Positions 1 to 5,056 of a DNA stretch of 5,056 nucleotides are shown here, piece after piece; position 1 is the first letter of the stretch, and every line of letters begins with the position of its first letter. This DNA is from Fidelibacterota bacterium (GTDB lineage: Bacteria; Fidelibacterota; Marinisomatia; SCGC-AAA003-L08; D37C17). The stretch spans positions 1-5,056 of the forward strand of contig DTTG01000235.1 of the NCBI GenBank assembly GCA_012964845.1, read 5' to 3'. The position numbers were made by a program, and so were the translations under genes. Under the pieces are notes generated by a model. The model did no database searches. It saw nothing but the letters and a program-made list of their open reading frames with translations, and was not told where the DNA came from.

Positions 1-786
1 CCATATGGTCAATGCACCTATGGCTCATGGGCATGTGATGGTGCTGCTGACTGCTATGACGGCTCAGATGAAGCCGACTGTGGTGGTCGTTCTTCATCAG
101 ATGCAAAAGCGCGATCTATAGATTCTTCAACAGCTATTAAATCCATTGAGAAGGGTCTTAAAAATCCTGCTGATGTGATTAAGCATAATGCACCGCTGGG
201 CAGAAAAGCAACTGGATTTGAATCCAAACTGCAGAAAGCCAGTGATGTAAAGCTTATTAAGACTGCTGAAGGCTTAAGCTATGAAGCTGATGGGTTTGTA
301 GGATTTGAAATCACCCTTACACACGGTGCTGATTTTGAAATCGATGTAACCTCTGCTGGCTTTATTGCACAGGCAAATACAGTTGGTAATACTACTAAGG
401 TGGTTGTTATTAACAATGAAACCAATGAACTATTCAGCTCTACTGGCGAATATGAAATCACAAACGTGATTGCCGGTACTGCAAATGGTGTTGAGATTTC
501 TAATGTTAATATCGTAACGCCTAAAGCATTTGGTTTGAACAATGCATATCCAAATCCGTTCAACCCAACAACTTCTGTTGAATTAGCATTGCCTACTGAA
601 GGTTTCGTATCTGTAAAGATCTATAACCTCATGGGTCAGGTAGTTGCTACTCTACATGAAGGTCATCTCTCAGCGAATACATATTCGTTTACATGGGATG
701 GTGTTGATGCTGCAAGTGGTATGTACCTCTTGAAAGCTGAAGCTGCTGGTAATGTAGATGTTCAGAAAATCATGTTAATGAAATAA
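1..786 (+). CDS. Secreted modular protein, 3' part: LDLa repeat, cohesin-like region, C-terminal sorting domain (5' truncated)
   Basis: The frame is open from base 1 to the TAA at 784-786, giving 261 visible residues; the start lies left of the window. A GTG at 175 is internal, because homologous domain sequence precedes it. Residues 3-27 are the last part of an LDL-receptor class A repeat: four cysteines (C5, C12, C18, C27), W10, and the calcium-ligand pattern D13, D17, D23, E24 within CDG..DC.DGSDE..C. Residues about 28-80 are a polar linker. Residues about 85-175 are beta-rich, with a VGFEITL strand and a regular hydrophobic alternation resembling cohesin-type domains; this is a weak call. 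Residues about 177-261 form a C-terminal sorting domain: YPNPFNP at 183-189, then VKIYNLMGQVV, a tryptophan-containing strand, SGMYLLKA and a short basic end. Domains of this type (Por/type IX, FlgD-like Ig fold) direct export and surface attachment in FCB bacteria. The protein is therefore probably secreted or surface-bound and may bind ligands through calcium-dependent LDLa repeats. Its ligand or enzymatic activity cannot be read from this part. Confidence 0.88.
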   Translation, partial: PYGQCTYGSWACDGAADCYDGSDEADCGGRSSSDAKARSIDSSTAIKSIEKGLKNPADVIKHNAPLGRKATGFESKLQKASDVKLIKTAEGLSYEADGFVGFEITLTHGADFEIDVTSAGFIAQANTVGNTTKVVVINNETNELFSSTGEYEITNVIAGTANGVEISNVNIVTPKAFGLNNAYPNPFNPTTSVELALPTEGFVSVKIYNLMGQVVATLHEGHLSANTYSFTWDGVDAASGMYLLKAEAAGNVDVQKIMLMK

Positions 787-805
787 ACTGGTTTTTTAAA
801 ATGTG

Positions 806-839
806 AAAAAAGCCCCTGGTTATTGCCAGGGGCTTTTTT
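806..839 (+). terminator. Intrinsic (rho-independent) terminator of the sorting-domain gene
   Basis: A perfect 8-bp GC-rich stem, GCCCCTGG (812-819) with CCAGGGGC (826-833), encloses a 6-base loop, TTATTG, and is followed directly by six T (834-839). Six A at 806-811 extend the pairing into the T tract, so the hairpin could also act on the reverse strand. It begins 19 bases after the stop codon at 784-786. This separates the secreted-protein gene from the HTTM gene as transcription units. Confidence 0.93.
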
Positions 840-859
840 ATTACAACAATTATTGTAAT
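840..859. promoter_or_regulatory. AT-rich near-perfect palindrome, possible operator before the HTTM gene
   Basis: The 20 bases at 840-859 read ATTACAA-c-AATT-a-TTGTAAT, a palindrome with only one mismatched pair (C847 against A852). It sits immediately after the terminator T tract and 8 bases before the ATG at 868. Symmetry and placement would suit a dimeric repressor site over the promoter or start. In RNA it would form only a weak AU-rich hairpin. No convincing -35/-10 pair was found; TAATTT at 856-861 would suit a leaderless transcript but is weak. AT-rich palindromes also arise by chance, so the functional call is tentative. Confidence 0.35.
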
Positions 860-867
860 TTATATCT

Positions 868-2880
868 ATGGAATTTATTAATAAAACACTGAAAAACTGG
901 CTATGGGTGGATACGCGCAGTCTTGCGTTATTTCGCATTATGATTGGTTTTTTGGGCCTTTGTGACGTTCTTAGACGCTTTCCTCTCATTGATGTCTTTT
1001 ACTCCGATAAAGGACTAAATTTTAATACTACGGTTGCCAATAGATATACTCTTTCTCTTCTAGATTATTTTCATACTACGGGACAAGTTCAGTTTTTTTT
1101 CATTGTAACTGCCATCTGCTTCTTTTTCTTCATGATTGGGTACCGTACAAGAATATTTCAGATTTTAGCTGTCATGGGACTCATTAGTATTCATGCTGCC
1201 GAATGGATATTGCAAAATGGGGGAGACATGGTTATTAGAAATTACATGTTTTGGGCTCTTTTTTTGCCGCTTGGAACATCCTGGAGCATTGATTCTATTC
1301 GTCAGAGTATTCGAAAACACCCTGAACATGATACAAATGATTTAAATAAACCCATGGAAGTGGCATCTCCAAGAATATTTCATTTGGCTTATCTGGCATG
1401 TCTAGTGCAACTAGCCATGATTTATTTTTTTAATTACATCAATAAAACTGGAGCAATGTGGTCAGATGGTTCAGCTATCCATTACATGTATCAATTGGAT
1501 ACTTTCTTAACTCCACTTGGAACCTGGTTAGCTTCGATATTGAACACTGATATGATGAAATTTCTCACACAAATGACCAGATACATTGAAATATTCGCTC
1601 CAATTGCTATTTTAAGCCCCTTGTTTCAGCCTTGGCTGAGAAGGATCGTGTTTGTGATTTTCATGATTTTTCACTTAATCATTGGGATATCTATCAATAT
1701 AGGACTTTTCAGCTGGGTAATGATGACCGTACTCATTCTATTACTTGGAAGTCAGGAAATAGATTTGTTGAAAAGCATGATTTCTAAGTGGTGGAAAAGA
1801 AAATACATTGTTTTCTATGATCGAGATTGTGGATTCTGTCATCTAACTGCTCGCATATTAAAGAGAATGGATGGTTTTTCTCGTTTAAAATGGGCTGATC
1901 GTCTCTTGGAAGGGAATAGACCTGAAAAATTAGATAAACTGCTAGAAACCACCATTGTTGTCTGGGATCCGGAAACCAATCAAATTTGGACGCGTCACAG
2001 GGGATTTGAAAGGATTATTTCTGCCATTCCCTTGGGCTTTCTTTTCTCATGGATATTTATTCTACCCGGTTTGGAAAAACTCTTTGGAATGATCTATGAT
2101 TGGATTTCAAGAAATAGAACTTTCGTGAGCAAAACATTGGGAGTACCAGCTTGTGGAATTCCAAGAGAAGAGTCACCACAATCCATTGTTGGGGAAAAAA
2201 ATATAATTCTAATGAGATTCCGAAAGTTTTCTTGGGTGCTTTCAAATATTTTGGTCATGGTGTTCTTGCTTGGAGCTATGGACAGCTCCATGCGAGTTAA
2301 TAAAGGATTTAAGACGTTTTCTTCAATAGAGAAAGGGATTGAAAAAAAACGTAAGTCACTAATGGACAAAGGAATTAAGAGCCCTCCTGAAAGAGAAAAA
2401 AAGAAGGAAATACTATCCTATCAACGGAGAAAGTTAAGAAAAATATTGCGGTATCCTAAAATTTCTCAAAATTGGAACATGTTTTCCCCATCTGTAATTC
2501 GTACTGAAAAATGGGTTATTGCTGATTTGACTTTTGAAAACGGAGAAACAATGATTCTTTTTCAAAATGATGATGATGTTGAAAACAAATTTAATCAGGC
2601 ATATTTTCAGCCGTACAAGTTTCAATTTTGGAGAAAGCTATTTAGTCGCATTAATGAAAAGAAATATCAGCAACATATTTCAAAATTTAAAAATTGGCTC
2701 AAAAATACTGATTATTTTTCTGAATATGAGGGGCGCAAGGTGAAAGAGGTAATGCTATGGCAGCTCAGTGAAACTTCGCAGGGACCAGAAAATAACAAGA
2801 AGTCCAATGTGCGCAAGAAAGAATTAAAAAGAACTCAGAAAAGGGATGGGAAAAGAATCAAAAAAGTAGGATTCAAGTAA
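868..2880 (+). CDS. HTTM (vitamin K-dependent carboxylase-like) membrane protein fused to a DCC/DUF393 thiol-disulfide domain
   Basis: A 670-residue polytopic membrane protein. ATG 868 is the first start after the in-frame stop at 856-858; no Shine-Dalgarno is visible. Residues about 8-300 are an HTTM domain: VDTRSLALFRI at 14-24, then about eight or nine hydrophobic segments (near 19-37, 74-90, 97-116, 124-139, 169-190, 237-252, 261-278, 280-294). YFFNYINKTGAMWSDG (186-201) and FH...IGLFSWVM (268-285) match the corresponding parts of human gamma-glutamyl carboxylase as I recall that sequence; K193 lines up with its catalytic-base lysine (K218). Residues about 313-430 are DCC1-like/DUF393: YDRDCGFC with redox cysteines C321 and C324, a hydrophobic stretch near 386-404, and R417 and C429 near the end. 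A further membrane segment lies at about 456-470. QNWNMFSP (534-541) is typical of HTTM protein C-termini, and the last 27 residues are very Lys/Arg-rich. True carboxylase activity is not shown; the substrate is unknown. By eye the gene is more AT-rich than its neighbours, which fits the mobility of this family. Its last 8 bases overlap the opposing cca gene. Confidence 0.9.
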   Translation: MEFINKTLKNWLWVDTRSLALFRIMIGFLGLCDVLRRFPLIDVFYSDKGLNFNTTVANRYTLSLLDYFHTTGQVQFFFIVTAICFFFFMIGYRTRIFQILAVMGLISIHAAEWILQNGGDMVIRNYMFWALFLPLGTSWSIDSIRQSIRKHPEHDTNDLNKPMEVASPRIFHLAYLACLVQLAMIYFFNYINKTGAMWSDGSAIHYMYQLDTFLTPLGTWLASILNTDMMKFLTQMTRYIEIFAPIAILSPLFQPWLRRIVFVIFMIFHLIIGISINIGLFSWVMMTVLILLLGSQEIDLLKSMISKWWKRKYIVFYDRDCGFCHLTARILKRMDGFSRLKWADRLLEGNRPEKLDKLLETTIVVWDPETNQIWTRHRGFERIISAIPLGFLFSWIFILPGLEKLFGMIYDWISRNRTFVSKTLGVPACGIPREESPQSIVGEKNIILMRFRKFSWVLSNILVMVFLLGAMDSSMRVNKGFKTFSSIEKGIEKKRKSLMDKGIKSPPEREKKKEILSYQRRKLRKILRYPKISQNWNMFSPSVIRTEKWVIADLTFENGETMILFQNDDDVENKFNQAYFQPYKFQFWRKLFSRINEKKYQQHISKFKNWLKNTDYFSEYEGRKVKEVMLWQLSETSQGPENNKKSNVRKKELKRTQKRDGKRIKKVGFK

Positions 2881-4279
2881 GTTTCATTTTCAGCATGAAT
2901 TCATGGGCAGCCTCATATTCATTGGGGATTTCTCCATCCAATATGGCTTCTTCAATAGCTTCTTTAATCTGCCCAACCTGTCGTCCGGGCTTTAATTTAA
3001 ATGTTTTCATAATTTCTTCACCCCGAACAGGTGATTGAAATGCTTTCATTTCATCCCTGAGTTTCACATCCTGCATGAGGTCTTCTACTTTTTCAAAATT
3101 CCCCATATATTTACTGACTTTTTTTTGATTCTTGGTGGTAATATCTGCTCGGCACAGAATCATCAGGTCATCTACATATTCTCCTGCTTCTGCCATAACT
3201 CTTCGGATAGCGCTATCGGTTATTTCTTTTTTTGCCAAGGCAATGGGCCGAAGGTGTAGTTTGGTAAGCAGCATGAGGTAGTCCCTTAGATTGTTGGAAA
3301 GTTTCATCCTTCGAGCAATTTTTTTCAGCATGCGCCGGCCAATTTCATCATGTCCATGGAAAGTCCAGCCTTTTTTAGTGTCAAATTGTTTGGTAGGTGG
3401 TTTGGCAATATCATGCACCAATGCGGCAAAGCGGATTTCCATTTTATCAGAAAGCTTCGCAGCATTATCAACTACCTGAAGGGTGTGAATGAAAACATCT
3501 TTATGTCCCATTCCGTTTATAGTTTCAACTCCGGACATTATATCCATTTCTGGGAAAACATGTGTGAGTAGTCCCGTTTCTTTCATAAGGTAAAAAGCAA
3601 TACTGGGTTTATTAGTTGTGAGAGATTTTATTATTTCATCTCTAATTCTTTCCCAGGAAACAATTTCAAGGCGATTGATATTTCGTGAGATACTCTCCAG
3701 AATAGTAGATGCAACATCATACTCAAGTTGGGCAGCAAAACGTACTGCCCGGAGCATTCTAAGGGGGTCATCCGAAAACGTCTCATCAGGGTCAAGAGGC
3801 GTAATTATGAGTCCCTTCTGTAAATCCTTTATTCCGCCAAAGGGATCGTATAGCTCACCAAAGCTGGAAGGTAGTAAGGAGGCTGCAATGGCATTAATAG
3901 TGAAATCTCTGCGGGACATATCTTCCTCAATGGTGGAAGACGTAACCTCTGGTTTCCGGGAATCAGAACGATATTTTTCTATTCGGGCAGTTGCTACCTC
4001 AATTTCTACATCGGGATAGGGGATCATTGCCGTACCAAATTTATCGTAGTCAACAGTGACATTCACCTTCAGTTCCCGGGCTAACTTTTTAGCAAAGGCA
4101 ACACCGTCACCCTCTACCATAATATCAATATCTTTACAAGATTTCCCTAATAGTGTATCCCGAACATATCCGCCCACGATATAAGTGGGTATATTTTCCT
4201 TTTCCCCCAGGCTTCCTGCAATTGCGAGAATATCTTCATGAGGATTATTTTCTTTTAATAATTGGCTAATACTACTCAT
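2873..4279 (-). CDS. cca: tRNA nucleotidyltransferase (CCA-adding/poly(A) polymerase family) with HD domain
   Basis: A 468-residue class II nucleotidyltransferase that adds or repairs the CCA 3' end of tRNAs in the cytoplasm. Motif A is GGYVRD (36-41) with the metal-binding pair D50 and D52 in KDIDIM. Motif B is RRDFTINA (123-130). Motif C is DDPLRMLRAVRFA (170-182) and motif D is ERIRDE (210-215). An HD phosphohydrolase-type domain follows: H265, the LVHD pair H289/D290, FHGHDE with H308 and H310, and RAD near 377-379. The long helical C-terminus, with GEEIMKTF and LDGEIPNEYEAA, is the form found in Bacteroidetes and relatives. ATG 4279 is chosen because it is the only ATG and places GGxVRD at the usual distance from the N-terminus. 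An in-frame extension to a TTG at 4414 would add 45 non-conserved hydrophobic residues and run through the divergent regulatory region. No Shine-Dalgarno precedes the start. CCA-adding versus A-adding specificity cannot be settled by motifs alone; with a single full-length enzyme visible, CCA addition is the default. Confidence 0.93.
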   Translation of the reverse strand: MSSISQLLKENNPHEDILAIAGSLGEKENIPTYIVGGYVRDTLLGKSCKDIDIMVEGDGVAFAKKLARELKVNVTVDYDKFGTAMIPYPDVEIEVATARIEKYRSDSRKPEVTSSTIEEDMSRRDFTINAIAASLLPSSFGELYDPFGGIKDLQKGLIITPLDPDETFSDDPLRMLRAVRFAAQLEYDVASTILESISRNINRLEIVSWERIRDEIIKSLTTNKPSIAFYLMKETGLLTHVFPEMDIMSGVETINGMGHKDVFIHTLQVVDNAAKLSDKMEIRFAALVHDIAKPPTKQFDTKKGWTFHGHDEIGRRMLKKIARRMKLSNNLRDYLMLLTKLHLRPIALAKKEITDSAIRRVMAEAGEYVDDLMILCRADITTKNQKKVSKYMGNFEKVEDLMQDVKLRDEMKAFQSPVRGEEIMKTFKLKPGRQVGQIKEAIEEAILDGEIPNEYEAAHEFMLKMKLT

Positions 4280-4313
4280 ACAGGCTTTAAAATTAGGAGT
4301 AATAAATTTTATG

Positions 4314-4401
4314 GGGGAAACAAAAATTACAAAAATGTATAAAAAATTTACTGCCCAAAAATACTGAAATAGACGTAATTTTTGCACCGGGCAGTTTCCC
4401 C
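4314..4401. repeat. Nested, mutually exclusive inverted repeats upstream of pyrG
   Basis: The arm GGGGAAACAAAAATTAC (4314-4330) pairs perfectly with two right-hand blocks, GTAATTTTTG (4375-4384) and TTTCCCC (4395-4401), separated by a 10-base bulge, CACCGGGCAG. Inside the 44-base loop, ACTGCCC (4350-4356) can instead pair with GGGCAGT (4389-4395), and AAAAAT (4357-4362) with ATTTTT (4378-4383). The two foldings use overlapping bases, so they compete. No T run follows either hairpin, so neither is an ordinary intrinsic terminator. Function as operator, leader structure or chance feature is open. Confidence 0.45.
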
Positions 4402-4423
4402 AATTACTATTCAAAAATCACAC

Positions 4424-4430
4424 AAAGAGG
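4424..4430 (+). promoter_or_regulatory. Ribosome binding site of pyrG
   Basis: AAAGAGG ends four bases before ATG 4435 and resembles a slightly weakened Shine-Dalgarno with short spacing. It is the only recognisable one in the window and fixes the pyrG start; the HTTM and cca starts have none. Confidence 0.65.
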
Positions 4431-4434
4431 TAAA

Positions 4435-5056
4435 ATGCAAAAAAATCCAGTGAAATATGTATTTGTATTTGGAGGTGTATTATCGGGTTTGGGTAAAGGG
4501 ATTGTGGCTTCTTCTCTTGGGTTTTTGCTAAAATCCAGGGGATTCAAGGTTACCATCCACAAACTTGACCCCTACCTGAATGTAGATCCAGGTACAATGA
4601 ACCCTTTTCAGCATGGGGAAGTATTCGTGTTGGATGATGGTTCTGAGACCGATTTGGACTTGGGTCATTATGAACGTTTTATTGATGAATCCCTCAGCGG
4701 TATAAATACCACTTCATCCGGGCGTATCTATTGGGATGTTCTGGAACGGGAAAGAAGAGGGGACTATCTAGGTGAAACAATTCAGGTGATACCCCATATT
4801 ACTGATGAGATTAAACGTCGTATTAAAGCGGTAAATGTTCGCAGAAAATATGATGTGGTCATTACGGAAGTGGGGGGGACAGTGGGGGATATTGAAGGTC
4901 AGCCATTTTATGAAGCTATTCGACAATTCATACTTGAAGTAGGGAAAGATAACTCTCTGGTCATTCATACTACTTTATTACCCTATATTAGTGCCGCAGG
5001 TGAAATGAAAACCAAACCCACCCAACATAGCGTTATGCGGTTACGGGAGATTGGGC
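4435..5056 (+). CDS. pyrG: CTP synthase, N-terminal synthetase domain (3' truncated)
   Basis: CTP synthase converts UTP to CTP using ATP and glutamine-derived ammonia, the last step of pyrimidine nucleotide synthesis in the cytoplasm. The 207 visible codons cover most of the synthetase (amidoligase) domain; the rest and the C-terminal glutaminase domain lie beyond the right edge (full family length is about 540 residues). Visible motifs are the P-loop [11 protein letters not shown] (13-23, K21), [34 protein letters not shown] with D75 equivalent to the E. coli magnesium ligand D72, [28 protein letters not shown] with E145 equivalent to E. coli E140, and KTKPTQHSV. Start ATG 4435 is supported by the upstream AAAGAGG and by alignment of the N-terminus. 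F12 stands just before the P-loop where most bacterial enzymes have threonine (FVTGGV). The gene runs divergently from cca. A run of seven G at 4872-4878 is in frame and encodes the conserved V-G-G. Confidence 0.97.
   Translation, partial: MQKNPVKYVFVFGGVLSGLGKGIVASSLGFLLKSRGFKVTIHKLDPYLNVDPGTMNPFQHGEVFVLDDGSETDLDLGHYERFIDESLSGINTTSSGRIYWDVLERERRGDYLGETIQVIPHITDEIKRRIKAVNVRRKYDVVITEVGGTVGDIEGQPFYEAIRQFILEVGKDNSLVIHTTLLPYISAAGEMKTKPTQHSVMRLREIG

Larger units (their letters stand above)
4280..4434. promoter_or_regulatory. Divergent intergenic control region between cca and pyrG
   Basis: These 155 bases separate the divergent starts of cca (ATG at 4279, minus strand) and pyrG (ATG at 4435, plus strand), so promoters for both genes should lie here. 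The sequence is strongly AT-rich. On the minus strand TATTTTTG (complement of 4356-4363) fits the TAnnTTTG -7 element of Bacteroidetes sigma factors, but no matching upstream TTTG element is at the right distance. TATAAA on the plus strand (inside 4338-4346) lacks a -35 partner. I therefore do not fix a promoter. The main structure is the set of nested inverted repeats, listed separately. Confidence 0.6.

Noticed and set aside
175..786. A free-standing 203-residue gene starting at GTG 175
   Set aside because: The same frame is open to base 1 and encodes recognisable LDLa sequence upstream, so this is an internal codon of a longer gene.
1093..1100. Run of eight T in the HTTM gene as a phase-variation tract
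   Set aside because: It encodes part of a phenylalanine-rich membrane segment in an intact frame, and similar short T runs occur throughout the gene because of its composition.
2271..2290. Perfect 7-bp inverted repeat TGGAGCT/AGCTCCA with a 6-base loop
   Set aside because: It sits inside the HTTM coding sequence, has no T run and nothing nearby that it could regulate; most likely chance.
3618..4019. Plus-strand 133-residue open frame inside cca
   Set aside because: It lies wholly antisense to a conserved coding region, has no recognisable domain and is a codon-usage shadow.
4351..4401. Firmicute-type CTP-sensing pyrG attenuator
   Set aside because: That mechanism needs a specific transcript start and a terminator hairpin with a U tract; neither is seen here, so only a generic competing-hairpin note is kept.
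4280..4414. N-terminal extension of the tRNA nucleotidyltransferase by 45 residues
   Set aside because: It would start at a TTG, is a hydrophobic, low-complexity translation of AT-rich DNA, covers the divergent control region, and lies outside the conserved domain; ATG 4279 fits the family.
4872..4878. Run of seven G in pyrG as a slippage site
   Set aside because: It encodes the conserved V-G-G of an essential enzyme and the frame continues correctly, so there is no evidence of switching.

Overview
The window looks like chromosomal DNA from a bacterium of the Fibrobacteres-Chlorobi-Bacteroidetes (FCB) superphylum. Candidatus Marinimicrobia (SAR406) is the most likely group, at moderate confidence. 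Three things point there. The left-edge protein ends in a C-terminal sorting domain opened by a YPNPFNP motif, a form common in Marinimicrobia, Ignavibacteria and Calditrichaeota. The CCA-type tRNA nucleotidyltransferase has the FCB-style layout, with an HD domain and a long helical C-terminus. Clear Shine-Dalgarno sequences are scarce. Base composition is moderately AT-rich. No tRNA, rRNA, CRISPR array or insertion sequence is visible.

Layout, left to right. (1) 1-786, + strand: the 3' part of a gene for a secreted, modular protein. An LDL-receptor class A repeat is cut by the window edge, followed by a linker, a cohesin-like beta-rich segment and the sorting domain. (2) 806-839: a strong intrinsic terminator. 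(3) 840-859: a near-perfect palindrome in the short gap before the next gene. (4) 868-2880, + strand: a large membrane protein that fuses an HTTM domain (related to vitamin K-dependent gamma-carboxylase) to a DCC/DUF393 thiol-disulfide domain, with a basic C-terminal region. (5) 2873-4279, - strand: the tRNA nucleotidyltransferase (cca family), converging on the HTTM gene and overlapping it by 8 bp. (6) 4280-4434: a divergent intergenic region with nested inverted repeats. (7) 4435-right edge, + strand: the N-terminal synthetase domain of CTP synthase (pyrG).

The right half is housekeeping. PyrG makes CTP, and the divergently transcribed CCA enzyme uses CTP and ATP to finish tRNA 3' ends, so a shared control region between them is plausible but unproven. 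The left half is accessory: a secreted multidomain protein and an HTTM-thiol oxidoreductase fusion. The fusion is the most interesting object here. It keeps several sequence hallmarks of the animal gamma-glutamyl carboxylase, including a lysine that lines up with the carboxylase's catalytic base, and carries a CxxC redox motif in the same chain. Its substrate and function are unknown.
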